From Nitrosopumilus sp. (GTDB taxonomy: Archaea; Thermoproteota; Nitrososphaeria; Nitrososphaerales; Nitrosopumilaceae), in the NCBI RefSeq assembly GCF_025699125.1, contig NZ_JAILWC010000001.1:290884-354883 (forward strand): a stretch of DNA of 64,000 bases, given 5' to 3'. Below, piece after piece: positions 17,421 to 26,839 of the stretch; position 1 is the stretch's first letter, and each line of letters begins with the position of its first letter. Position numbers and translations under genes: made by a program. The notes under the pieces are model-generated. The model made no database searches and was not told the origin of the DNA. It saw nothing but the letters and a program-made list of their open reading frames with translations.

Positions 17421-17908
17421 TTACTATATCGTCAAAACATGATTTTTCAAAAGATTTTCAGCGAATTAAAGAAATTTCAGCAAAAATTGATAAAAAACTC
17501 TCTGAAGTAAAACCTTCCGATGATGAAAAAATTGATAAATTAACTTTGGAGGAATTACAGGATTTGGATAAGATTGTTAAAATTGCTGATTTTATGATGT
17601 GCAAATATTCTGATAAAAAAGAGATGAGTTCAATTTTGAGGCATTTTACCTCTGTTATATCTGAAACTGCAGTATCTCTTGAAGACTTGGATGATGAAAT
17701 ATCTGAATTGATTATTTCAGCTGAAGATTCTATCAACAAAGTAAAAGACATTCATACCCATATTTCTGATAAATCTGATTTTAAAAAGAATTATCATGAT
17801 GGCCCTGATTTTAACGAGGAAGAAACAAGTGGAATTAATTTAACCAATTTTGTGACAGAGATTAACACCGTAGAATACCAACAAAATTCTCAAAGACATA
17901 CTGCGTAG
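17417..17908 (+). CDS. Acidic helical protein in the cdv operon
   Basis: A 163-aa protein whose TTG start overlaps the preceding stop by 4 nt (TTGA), so translation is coupled. It is almost entirely predicted helix, acidic, with repeated Leu/Ile spacing (LTLEELQDLDKIVKIAD and LEDLDDEISELIISAEDS). The last 45 residues look disordered. No Pro-rich MIM motif for a CdvC MIT domain is visible. Not recognised. Between an ESCRT-III-like gene and cdvC it is probably a second filament or adaptor component. Confidence 0.7.
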   Translation: MITISSKHDFSKDFQRIKEISAKIDKKLSEVKPSDDEKIDKLTLEELQDLDKIVKIADFMMCKYSDKKEMSSILRHFTSVISETAVSLEDLDDEISELIISAEDSINKVKDIHTHISDKSDFKKNYHDGPDFNEEETSGINLTNFVTEINTVEYQQNSQRHTA

Positions 17909-17917
17909 GTAAATGAA

Positions 17918-19111
17918 ATGAGTTTAGCCCCACAAGAATTAGAAAACACTGCAAGCAAATATGCTTCAGAAGCTATAAAATTTGATTCTCAAGGAGCCAG
18001 AGGGATGGCGATAACTCATTATCAGCATGCCATTGACTCTTTGGTAAAATTGTTACAATTGTATCCTGCTAGTAAACTAAACCAAATCTACAAAGACAGA
18101 TGTAACTCTTACCATAACAGAATTAACGCACTACAACAGGCTCATGGTGTTGAACCTGCAGTAGATCCAAAGGCTTCTGAAGAAGAACAGAAAAAATCTG
18201 TCCAAAGACAAGAAGATGAAAATGATTTTGAAGATCTTTTGATGAAAGAAAAACCCAATGTAACTTGGGACCAAGTGATTGGATTAGATGATGCAAAAAG
18301 TGCTTTACGTGAATCTATTGTATATCCAACTAAAAGACCTGATCTATTTCCATTAGGATGGCCAAAAGGTATGTTACTTTATGGTCCTCCTGGTACTGGA
18401 AAAACTATGCTGGCTGCAGCAACTGCAAATGAGATGGACGGATATTTTATCAACGTTGACGCATCTTCAATGATGAGTAAATGGTTAGGTGAAGCAGAAA
18501 AAAATGTTTCAAAATTATTTGCGATGGCAAGACAATATGCTGAAAAAGAAGGGAAACCTGTTATTTTGTTTGTGGATGAGGTGGATTCATTGTTAGGTTC
18601 TAGAAACAGCGAAGTTGGTGGCGAAGTGAGAACTAAAAATCAATTTTTAACTGAAATGGATGGTGTAAATGGAAAAGGAAAAGATTTAATGCTTTATGTA
18701 ATTGGCGCAACAAACAAACCCTGGAGTCTTGATTGGCCTTTCCTTAGAAGATTCCAAAAGAGAATTTATGTATCTTTACCAACTCAAGAAGCAAGAGAAA
18801 ATCTATTTGAACAATACACTGCACCTCTTAGCAAAAATTATAAAGTGAATAATTCTGAATTGGCAAAACTATTTGATGGCTACAGTGCTAGTGATATCAA
18901 AGATGTATGTCAAGCAGCTCAGATTAAAACTGTACATGAAATCTTTAATGCTCCGGATTATCATGAACCTGTTGAAGGCGAAGAACCTGTACAGCCAAGA
19001 GAATTGACCACCTCTGATTTTAAAGATATAATGGCTAGAAGAAAACCCAGCGTTTCCCTTGAAATGATTCGTGCATATCACAAATGGAGTGAAGAGTTCC
19101 AAGCACTTTAG
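17918..19111 (+). CDS. cdvC: CdvC, Vps4-type AAA ATPase
   Basis: A 397-aa ATPase that disassembles ESCRT-III polymers during archaeal cell division. Residues 1-75 form the MIT domain (three helices). After a charged linker comes the AAA core: Walker A GPPGTGKT (156-163), Walker B PVILFVDEVDSLLG (Glu221 catalytic), sensor GATNKPWSLDWPFLRRF with the arginine-finger region. The Vps4-type C-terminal helix region ends EMIRAYHKWSEEF. It starts 9 nt after the previous gene. Length and order match thaumarchaeal and crenarchaeal CdvC. Confidence 0.95.
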   Translation: MSLAPQELENTASKYASEAIKFDSQGARGMAITHYQHAIDSLVKLLQLYPASKLNQIYKDRCNSYHNRINALQQAHGVEPAVDPKASEEEQKKSVQRQEDENDFEDLLMKEKPNVTWDQVIGLDDAKSALRESIVYPTKRPDLFPLGWPKGMLLYGPPGTGKTMLAAATANEMDGYFINVDASSMMSKWLGEAEKNVSKLFAMARQYAEKEGKPVILFVDEVDSLLGSRNSEVGGEVRTKNQFLTEMDGVNGKGKDLMLYVIGATNKPWSLDWPFLRRFQKRIYVSLPTQEARENLFEQYTAPLSKNYKVNNSELAKLFDGYSASDIKDVCQAAQIKTVHEIFNAPDYHEPVEGEEPVQPRELTTSDFKDIMARRKPSVSLEMIRAYHKWSEEFQAL

Positions 19112-19231
19112 ATTGCTGATTACTAACTAATTTCTAAAATTATCTGCTCTAAAATCTTGGTTTTGCGATCAATTTTTTTATTTTATTTTTCTCATAAAAC
19201 TTAAATTCGCTTTCTAGCGGACTTATCGAGG

Positions 19232-20395
19232 GTCACAATTACTATAAAGAAATCACACCACGCAAAAAAGTTTGGAAAACTGATTTTTGATGATGGTACT
19301 GTTCTTGATGGGGAAGGTTTTGGCTACTCTACTACTACTTTTGGTGAAATTGTCTTTAATACGGGTATGGTAGGTTATACTGAGGCACTTACAGATCCCT
19401 CATATAGCGGTCAAATTCTTACCCTGACATACCCATTAGTTGGGAATTATGGAGTTCCAGACTCCTCAATTAAAGATAATGATGGAATCCCAAAATTCTT
19501 TGAATCTGAGAAAATTCAAGTTAGGGGTCTTGTGGTTCATGAATTATCTCTTACTGCAAGTCATTGGAATCTTGCTATGACTCTTGATGAGTGGCTTTAC
19601 AACGAAAAAATTCCTGGAATTTCTGGTATTGATACTCGTGAATTAACAAAAAAGATTAGAACTGGTGGAGTCATGATGGCAGCACTAGTTGTGTCTGATT
19701 CCGAAATTAATACTGAGGATATCAAAAAACAACTTGCGTCTGCACCACGTTATGATTCTGAACAATTTATGGATGATGTATCTACAAAACAAGAAAAAGT
19801 GTATGGTAATGAAAATCGTTCTGTTGTAGTTGTTGATACTGGTGCAAAAAATGCCATTATCCGAAATATTCGAGAGATTGGTTACAAAGTGATACGCCTT
19901 CCTTGGGACACTTCATATGAAAAGATCATGTCCTATCATCCAAAAGGAGTTGTACTTAGTAGTGGCCCAGGTGATCCACAAAAATGTCCTGACACCATAA
20001 ACACAGCTAAAAAATTAATTGAAAACAATGTTCCGACATTAGGAATTTGTTTAGGTGCACAAATAATTGGTATTGCCGGAAATACTGAAACATACAAACT
20101 AAAGTATGGCCATCGTGGCCAAAACAAATCTTGTGTCAATTTAGAAAACAATCAAGTTTATGTTACTAGTCAGAATCATGGATATGGAATCACTCCAGAA
20201 TCCCTTCAAAAATCTGAATTTAATTTATGGTTTACTAATGCAGACGACAAGACAGTTGAAGGAATAAAACACAAAAAACAAAAGTGTATTGCAGTACAGT
20301 TTCATCCAGAAGCTGCGCCAGGTCCTTATGATTGCAAGTTCGTCTTTGAAGAGCTACAACACCTTATGGAGGAAGGAACATCTGCCAAAGAATGA
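19232..20395 (+). CDS. carA: Carbamoyl-phosphate synthase small (glutaminase) subunit, start codon unclear
   Basis: Splits glutamine to feed ammonia to CarB for pyrimidine and arginine synthesis. The conserved N-terminus (FGKLIFDDGTVLDGEGFGYS, then FGEIVFNTGMVGYTEALTDP) lies upstream of the first in-frame ATG (19367). The upstream frame, open from 19205, has no ATG, GTG or TTG. I place the start near GTC 19232 because the ORF gets CarA-like there and a TATA-like CTTAAAT lies about 27 nt before. The class-I glutamine amidotransferase domain shows GICLGAQIIGIAG (nucleophile Cys), SQNHGY and VQFHPEAAPGP. It overlaps carB by 14 bp. Identity is sure; the start is not. Confidence 0.9.
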   Translation, partial: VTITIKKSHHAKKFGKLIFDDGTVLDGEGFGYSTTTFGEIVFNTGMVGYTEALTDPSYSGQILTLTYPLVGNYGVPDSSIKDNDGIPKFFESEKIQVRGLVVHELSLTASHWNLAMTLDEWLYNEKIPGISGIDTRELTKKIRTGGVMMAALVVSDSEINTEDIKKQLASAPRYDSEQFMDDVSTKQEKVYGNENRSVVVVDTGAKNAIIRNIREIGYKVIRLPWDTSYEKIMSYHPKGVVLSSGPGDPQKCPDTINTAKKLIENNVPTLGICLGAQIIGIAGNTETYKLKYGHRGQNKSCVNLENNQVYVTSQNHGYGITPESLQKSEFNLWFTNADDKTVEGIKHKKQKCIAVQFHPEAAPGPYDCKFVFEELQHLMEEGTSAKE

Positions 20396-23300
20396 AACGT
20401 TAAAGAAAATTCTTGTACTTGGTAGTGGGGCAATTAAAATCGGAGAAGCCGGCGAGAGTCGCTAAAACGACCGTCAATTTGACTACTCCGGAAGCCAATG
20501 CCTTAAAGCCATACGGGAAGATGGACTAAGCAGTGTTTTAATCAATCCAAACATTGCAACGATTCAGACTGACACTAGATTTGCAGATCAAGTGTATCTT
20601 CTTCCTGTAAACCAAGAGTATGTGGAATCAATTATCGAAAAAGAAAGACCAGATGGAATTATGCTGGCATATGGTGGACAAACTGCTCTAAATTGCGGGG
20701 TTGGACTAGAAGAATCTGGGATTCTGCAAAAATATAATGTCCAAGTTCTTGGTACTCAAATAAAAGGAATCCAGAAAACTGAGGATAGACAACTCTTCAA
20801 AGATTCTATGAATGAATGTAACGTGCCTGTGCTCAAAAGCAAGACTGTAACCAACTTTGATGATGCTAAAAAAATAGCTGAAGAGCTCGAATACCCTGTA
20901 ATTGTTAGAGTCGCATATACATTGGGTGGCCGTGGAGGTGGGGTTGCCTATAACGAAATTGAATTACATGAAATTGTTGAACGTGGTTTCAAAGCAAGTC
21001 TTGTGGGTCAGGTTCTAATAGAAGAGTACATTGGACATTGGAAACAAATTGAATATGAGGTTATGCAAGATTATGGTGGCAATAACGTAATTGTTTGTAA
21101 TATGGAAAATGTTCTTTCTATGAAAGCTCACACCGGTGATAATATTGTGGTTGCACCATCACAAACAATTGACAATCATGAATATCATATGTTGCGTTCT
21201 GCAGCACTGCGTGCAACAAAACATGTTGGAATTGTAGGTGAATGTAATATCCAATACGCACTGGAACCAAAATCAGACAGATACGTTGCAATTGAAATCA
21301 ATCCTAGGCTTTCTCGATCTTCTGCCCTTGCAAGTAAAGCAACTGGATATCCATTAGCATACATGTCTGCAAAAATTGGATTAGGTTACAATTTATCTGA
21401 ACTTGTAAACCGAATTACAAAAAATACTACTGCATGTTTTGAACCCTCTCTTGATTATATTGTGTGCAAACATCCTAGATGGGATTTTGAAAAATTTGAA
21501 CTCGTTAACAGAAGACTTGGACCTACAATGAAATCCGTTGGAGAAGTTATGGCTGTAGGAAGAACATTTGAGGAATCATTCCAAAAAGCAATACGAATGC
21601 TAGATATTGGAAATGATGGACTTGTCCTAAACCGCACAAACGGAAAAACATACTCTGAAGAAGAAATTGAAGATAAACTAACTCATCATGATGATCATAT
21701 TTTGTACAATGTTGCCATTGCACTAAAAATGGGGATCTCCGTTGAGCGCATCTACAAACTTTCTACAATTGATCCTTGGTTTATTGAAAAAATTAAAAAT
21801 ATTGTCGATGTTGAATCAAAACTAAAAACTTCTGAACTTAACACCTCTCTCCTTTGGGAAGCCAAAAAAATGGGATTTTCAGACAAGCAAATAGCAAGAG
21901 CTAAAGGGTTTATTCCTGATGATATACGAAATTTACGTAAGAAATTAGGCGTACTGCCTTCTGTAAAACAAATTGACACACTTGCAGCAGAATGGCCTGC
22001 AGTGACCAATTATCTCTATCTTACATATGGCGGGCATGCCCATGATATTCAAATTCCATCTGATGAAAAAGGAATTGTAGTCCTTGGGGCTGGTCCTTAT
22101 AGAATTGGTAGTAGTGTTGAATTTGATTGGGGCACAGTCAACATGGTTTGGGGATTACAGGAAAATGGTGAGAAAAGTGTTTCAGTTGTTAATTGTAATC
22201 CTGAAACAGTATCGACAGACTATGATATCTGCACTAGACTATACTTTGAAGAGTTAACTCAAGAAAGGATTTTAGATATTGTAGAATTTGAACATCCAAG
22301 AGGTGTAATCACATGTGTAGGGGGACAAACTGCAAATAATTTGACTCCTGGCCTTGCACAACATGGTGTAAATATTTTGGGAACTAGCGCATATGATGTA
22401 GATAGAGCAGAAAACCGTTCAAAGTTTAGTGCAGAACTTGATAAACTTCACATTAAACAACCTCGTTGGCAAGCATTCTCAAATCTTACTGAAGCCAAAA
22501 ACTTTGCACAAGAAGTTGAATTTCCAGTAATTGTAAGACCTTCTTACGTTCTTTCTGGTGCTGCAATGAAAGTTGTTTGGTCTCAAGATGAATTAAAAAC
22601 ATATGTTAAAGAAGCCACCGATGTTTCCCCTGATCATCCAGTCGTAATCTCAAAATTCATGTTAAATTCTCTTGAAGTAGATGTAGATGGAATAAGCAAT
22701 GGAAAAGAAGTAGTCATTGGTGCAATTGTTGAACATATTGACAGTGCAGGTGTTCATTCTGGAGATGCAATGATGTGTATTCCGCCATGGCGATTAAGCA
22801 ATAAAATTATTGAAACAATAAGTGAATATACTAAAAAAATAGCATTAACCTTTAATGTCAAAGGACCATTCAATCTACAATTTTTGGTTCATGATGATCA
22901 TGTCTATGTAATTGAACTAAACATTAGAGCTTCACGCTCTATGCCATTTGTGTCAAAATTAGTAAAAACAAATCTCATATCACTTGCAGCAAAGGCAATT
23001 CTAGACAAACCTCTTCCTAAAATCCCTGAAAATAAATGGCAAAAGATTCACAACTATGGAATCAAGGTTCCCCAATTCTCATTTATGCAATTAGAAGGTG
23101 CTGATATTGCTTTGGGTGTTGAAATGCAATCCACTGGGGAAGCTGCATGTTTTGGAAACAGTTTCTATGACGCATTATCAAAAGGATTGACTTCTGTTGG
23201 GTATAATCTTCCCGATAGAGGAACTGCGCTTGTTACAGTAGGCGGTGCTCAAAACAAAGAAAAACTTGTTTCAAGTATTGCAAAACTAAAACACTTGGGA

Positions 23301-23645
23301 TTTAAAATTTTGGCAACAGAACATACTGCCGAATACTTTGAAGAAAAAGTAGGTCAAGTTGAAATTGTTCATAAAATTTCTGAACCTGAAAGAAAACCAA
23401 ACATTGCTGATCTTCTTTATGAACGAAAGATCGATTTTATCATAAACATTCCAAGTACTTCTACATTGGAAAAATACGTTGGAATGCTTGATGATGAATA
23501 TCAAATAAGACGGAAATCTTTGGAACTGGGAATTCCTGTTCTTACTACTATTGAATTAGCAGATTCTTTCGTTAAAACTTTGGAGTGGCTTAAAACAAAT
23601 CAAACTACCAAAGAACCAATTGAACCCTATGACAAGTATGATTAA
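20382..23645 (+). CDS. carB: Carbamoyl-phosphate synthase large subunit, interrupted by an in-frame stop near the 5' end
   Basis: Makes carbamoyl phosphate from ammonia, bicarbonate and two ATP. Both synthetase halves are present: ATP-grasp 1 (VRVAYTLGGRGGGVAYN), second half from about GIVVLGAGPYRIGSSVEFDW, ATP-grasp 2 (VRPSYVLSGAAMKVV), and the C-terminal MGS-like domain. The natural N-terminus is readable from CTG 20382 (PKNETLKKILVLGSGAIKIG), after a ribosome-binding GGAGGAAGG. A 21-nt insertion at 20457-20477 splits the conserved GEAGE/FDYSG and carries an in-frame TAA at 20463-20465. The first standard start after it is GTG 20592, which would delete about 60 conserved residues. The remaining 1017 codons are intact, so the gene is probably still used. 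Confidence 0.88.
20457..20477 (+). other. 21-nt insertion with stop codon inside carB
   Basis: Removing these 21 nt restores the invariant GEAGEFDYSG reading. The insert holds TAA at 20463-20465 and a short GTCG/CGAC stem (458-461 with 468-471 in the last three digits). AGTC at its left end can also pair with GACT at 20481-20484. I tried to fit an archaeal bulge-helix-bulge intron motif at the possible splice positions and none fits well. Confidence 0.7.
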
Positions 23646-23657
23646 TGATATTTTAAA

Positions 23658-24404
23658 TCACAAAACTTGTTTAATGATTGTTTCATCTCCTAGTATTACT
23701 CCTTCTAGCGAAACAATTTTTGCTGACAAAATTTCCAATCTTTCTATTATCGGGGAAATGGATTTTTTATAATATTTTTTGTGTGTGGCATAAAAATACC
23801 TGTTAAACGATGGTACAATAATAATTTCTAATTCACCTGACTTTGATGGGAATATTTTTTGTTTTTCTGTTTTTAGTGAAACCCACACTCTCTGTCCGTT
23901 CATTATCGAGTCTTCTTGGAAAAATACTGGATGAATGTGTCCCATAATGATTTTGTCAATATGGGAAAAATTTTCTGATGGCATTGTATGCCCATGTGTT
24001 AGTAAAACATTCTCTTCAACCATCCCTGTTGAACTAATCATGGAAATATTGTTTGGAATTAATTTTTGAATATTTGCATCATGGTTTCCTGGAATCAATA
24101 TGATATCGCATTTTTTCCCGATCTCTTCAAAAAATAATGGGACTTCCTCCCATTCATTTCTTGATATGTTTTTTATGCTTGATTTTATGTCTCCTAGTAG
24201 AATTACTGAATCAGGATTCTCTGAATCAATAATTTCTGATAACTCTTGAATTGTTTCATTAATTGTTGAATTTTTTCCAATGAATATCTCATTTGATTTT
24301 AGTGTATTTTCAAATCCCAAATGAATGTCAGTAACAATAAGATTCTTTTTCTCTCCTTCTAAAACCAATGCAGGTTTGGATGGAATAATTCTTGTTTGCA
24401 ACAT
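23658..24404 (-). CDS. Calcineurin-like metallophosphoesterase (archaeal SbcD/YfcE-like)
   Basis: A 248-aa protein with the full two-metal phosphoesterase motif series: VTDIHLGFE, LLGDIKSS, PGNHD, THGH and MGHIHPVF. These enzymes cleave phosphodiesters or monoesters; the archaeal group resembles the Mre11/SbcD core without the capping domain. I use the ATG at 24404; an ATG at 24422 is also in frame but would leave only 16 nt to the divergent SWIM gene. That divergence from a zinc SWIM protein suggests nucleic-acid work, which is inference. Confidence 0.85.
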   Translation of the reverse strand: MLQTRIIPSKPALVLEGEKKNLIVTDIHLGFENTLKSNEIFIGKNSTINETIQELSEIIDSENPDSVILLGDIKSSIKNISRNEWEEVPLFFEEIGKKCDIILIPGNHDANIQKLIPNNISMISSTGMVEENVLLTHGHTMPSENFSHIDKIIMGHIHPVFFQEDSIMNGQRVWVSLKTEKQKIFPSKSGELEIIIVPSFNRYFYATHKKYYKKSISPIIERLEILSAKIVSLEGVILGDETIIKQVL

Positions 24405-24438
24405 CAAAGTTATACTGTACATATCTGATTAAATCCTT

Positions 24439-24741
24439 ATGAACAAAGACTTTGATAGAGTTGAAGTTCTAGTTTCTGAAAAACGTGTAAAATTACATGT
24501 TTTTCAACCCAGTCAAAGAAAAATTTGGACTGTAGTTGGAAAAGGTGAAGAGCACTGGATTGATCCAAATGGGAGTTATTGCTCTTGTCCTGGATTCTAT
24601 TTTGGCCAACTAAATGGAAAAAGCACTTGTTATCATCTTGACTCTGTAAAATTAGCTCAAAAAGAAAATAAAATTGAAAAAATCATTTTTTCTGATGATG
24701 AATTTGATGATTTTCTTTTTGGATTAATTTCTGATTTGTAA
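24439..24741 (+). CDS. SWIM zinc-finger protein (100 aa)
   Basis: The SWIM signature C-x-C...C-x-H is present: YCSCPGFYFGQL followed by KSTCYHLDSVKLA (about residues 47-70). N-terminal beta strands precede it and an acidic tail follows (FSDDEFDDFLFGL). SWIM domains bind DNA or proteins; small archaeal forms are seen near recombination and repair genes. It is divergent from the metallophosphoesterase with a very short shared promoter. Confidence 0.82.
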   Translation: MNKDFDRVEVLVSEKRVKLHVFQPSQRKIWTVVGKGEEHWIDPNGSYCSCPGFYFGQLNGKSTCYHLDSVKLAQKENKIEKIIFSDDEFDDFLFGLISDL

Positions 24742-24789
24742 CTATTTTTTATTCGAATGTATTAATAACTAGAAATTATATCACACACT

Positions 24790-25041
24790 ATGAATGACGA
24801 ACAACAGAATTCTGAAATTGAGAAAATTGCAAATTTAATGGTTCATGATGGGATTTCCCCTGATGAACAAGATGAAACAAAATTAGAAAAATACAAAAAT
24901 ATGATCAAAGAAGATTGCAATCTTGATGATGAGTCATCTATGAAATTAGTTTATGAAACATTACTTTACCGAAAATTAAAAAATTCTGATTCTGGTGATA
25001 TTTTAGAAAAAGGCAATGATTTTGGTGCGGGATTCAGTTAG
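24790..25041 (+). CDS. Hypothetical acidic protein (83 aa)
   Basis: A soluble, strongly acidic, helical protein of 83 residues with one Cys and a Gly-rich end (GNDFGAGFS). It follows the SWIM gene by 48 nt on the same strand, with a TATA-like AATAACTAGAAATTATA stretch between, so it may have its own promoter. The stop abuts that of the next, convergent gene. No family is recognised. Confidence 0.6.
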   Translation: MNDEQQNSEIEKIANLMVHDGISPDEQDETKLEKYKNMIKEDCNLDDESSMKLVYETLLYRKLKNSDSGDILEKGNDFGAGFS

Positions 25042-25341
25042 TTATTCTAACTGAATGGTGTCTATATCTTCTTTCGAAACACCTTTCCAGAGTCCAATCA
25101 TTCCTTCTGGTTTCACTTCTTCGACTTTGGTAATTTCTTGAATTTTTACATGATCTGGGTTTGGTGGCATCCATAACATTGCCATATAATCTCCAACATT
25201 TCCAACTTTATTTGGTAATGCCATCACGACTTTATCGCTAGAAAACCCTTTTGTTGTGAGTGCATTCATTGCTTTTTCTTTAAGATCCATTCTTCCGTGT
25301 AGGAATAGGTACACATCCTTCTGAGTATTAATTTCTGTCAT
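25042..25341 (-). CDS. Hypothetical protein (99 aa)
   Basis: A soluble alpha/beta protein with no Cys and no signal sequence. Features are YLFLHGRMDLKEKAMNAL and a Pro-rich MLWMPPNPDHVK. It converges with the 24790 gene with no spacer and is divergent from the ATPase subunit F gene. Not recognised; the composition is typical of a real coding sequence. Confidence 0.6.
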   Translation of the reverse strand: MTEINTQKDVYLFLHGRMDLKEKAMNALTTKGFSSDKVVMALPNKVGNVGDYMAMLWMPPNPDHVKIQEITKVEEVKPEGMIGLWKGVSKEDIDTIQLE

Positions 25342-25430
25342 AAATTAACTGGTTTTCTAAACTAAATCAATCTTTCTTGATCTAATTACTACCATAAAGG
25401 GTTAAATTAGAATGGACAAAAATTTTAACT

Positions 25431-25724
25431 GTGAAAATCTTTACTGTTGGTAGCAAATCTTTTGTTACCAGTTTCCAATTAGCTGGAGTTCCAGGTATTA
25501 TTTCTGAAACTCCTCAAAAGGCTTTGGATGAAATTAAGAGATTGACAGATGATTCTGATGTCGGACTAGTTTTGGTTAGTGATGATATCACTGAACCAAT
25601 TAATGATGAATTAACAGCATTGAGAGCAGAGAAATCTACTTTAGTTTTTGCATTACCTGCAACTGGAAGTGAAAAAACCGAAGTCGATTACAGAGTAATG
25701 TTGAAAAAGATTCTAGGCGTATGA
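25431..25724 (+). CDS. atpF: A/V-type ATP synthase subunit F
   Basis: A 97-aa Rossmann-like protein, the regulatory central-stalk subunit F of the archaeal ATP synthase. MKIFTVGSKSFVTSFQLAGV and VGLVLVSDDITEPI followed by STLVFALPATGSEK match the family, and length is typical. It begins at GTG 25431. The other ATP synthase subunits are not in this window, so the gene is detached from the main operon. Confidence 0.85.
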   Translation: MKIFTVGSKSFVTSFQLAGVPGIISETPQKALDEIKRLTDDSDVGLVLVSDDITEPINDELTALRAEKSTLVFALPATGSEKTEVDYRVMLKKILGV

Positions 25725-25764
25725 TTGTTTAATCTACTTATATTCAATTTTTTAATGATTTATC

Positions 25765-26793
25765 ATGAAAACTGCATCAGTTAAAGAACCATCTGTTATT
25801 ATTGTTGATGAAACTAAAAGACCCTCATTAGGTGATGGTGATGTTTTGGTACAAATGAATGCGTGTGGGATATGTGGCTCTGATTTGGAAAAAGTCTTTG
25901 GCCAATACGGGCAACCTTCAATGCGATTAGGTCATGAACCATCTGGTGTTATTTTAGATGTGGGCTCTAATGTTATTGAATTTAAAAAAGGCGATCGTGT
26001 TTTTACACATCATCATGTTCCTTGTTATGATTGTCATTTATGTAATCATGGAAATGAAACGATGTGTCCAAAATACTATGAAACAAATCTCTTTCCATGT
26101 GGTTTGTCTGAAGAATATGTTGTTCCTGAATGGAATGTTTCTCATGGTGGTATTTTGAAAATCTCTGATTCTATAAGTTTTGAAGAAGCAGCCATGATAG
26201 AACCCCTTGCTTGTTGTGTGAGAGCGTGGAGTAAATTTCATTATCATGAACATGATTCAATTGCAATTTTTGGTGTAGGTCCTACTGGTATGATGCACGT
26301 AATGCTTGCACATGTGAAAAAATTCTCAAAAATCTTCTGCTTTGATGTAAATAGATTTAGATTAGATTTTGCAAAAAAATTTAACATTACCGATTCCATT
26401 AACTCTATGGATGAAAATAGAAAGCAAAAAATTTTGGATGGTACTGAAGGAAGAGGAGTCGACGTGGCAATTGTTGCTACAAGTAGTCTCAAAGCACTTG
26501 AAGATGCTATAGATATGGTTCGAAAAGGGGGAACTGTTATGATGTTTGGTGTTCCTTCAAAGGATTCCCAACTAAATTTGGATATGAGCAAAATTTATTC
26601 TAAAGAAATCACACTAGTAACTAGCTATGCTGCTTCAGACAAAGACACAAAAGAAGCCCTTGAGTTAATCGAATCTTCAAAAATTGATGTTAAACAACTA
26701 ATCACTCATACTTATTCTATCGTTGATTCACAAAAGGCATTTGACCATGCGCATACTGGTGAAAACGCAATGAAGATAATTATTACAAAATAA
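25765..26793 (+). CDS. Zinc-dependent medium-chain alcohol/polyol dehydrogenase
   Basis: A 342-aa MDR oxidoreductase. Catalytic zinc site: CGICGSD, GHEPSG and the E of MIEPLACCV. Structural zinc site: four Cys within about residues 91-106 (CYDCHLCNHGNETMC). Rossmann NAD(P) site GVGPTGMM, with Asp (FDVNRF) favouring NAD. Closest to sorbitol/threonine dehydrogenase-like enzymes; the substrate cannot be named. It is followed after about 46 nt by the aldolase gene, so the two may share a sugar or shikimate-type pathway. Confidence 0.88.
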   Translation: MKTASVKEPSVIIVDETKRPSLGDGDVLVQMNACGICGSDLEKVFGQYGQPSMRLGHEPSGVILDVGSNVIEFKKGDRVFTHHHVPCYDCHLCNHGNETMCPKYYETNLFPCGLSEEYVVPEWNVSHGGILKISDSISFEEAAMIEPLACCVRAWSKFHYHEHDSIAIFGVGPTGMMHVMLAHVKKFSKIFCFDVNRFRLDFAKKFNITDSINSMDENRKQKILDGTEGRGVDVAIVATSSLKALEDAIDMVRKGGTVMMFGVPSKDSQLNLDMSKIYSKEITLVTSYAASDKDTKEALELIESSKIDVKQLITHTYSIVDSQKAFDHAHTGENAMKIIITK

Positions 26794-26839
26794 GAAAGGC
26801 TTAAGAAAGGTATTTCGATTATTTCAAATTCGATGAGAT

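Noticed and set aside
17417-17908. Second ESCRT-III subunit
   Set aside because: Helical and in the right operon, but I could not find the conserved ESCRT-III core pattern seen in the preceding gene, so it is left unnamed.
20440-20500. Archaeal bulge-helix-bulge intron in carB
   Set aside because: For each splice position that would restore the protein, the 4-bp central helix or the outer helix fails. Some pairing exists (AGTC with GACT), but not in the required geometry. Left as an open option only.
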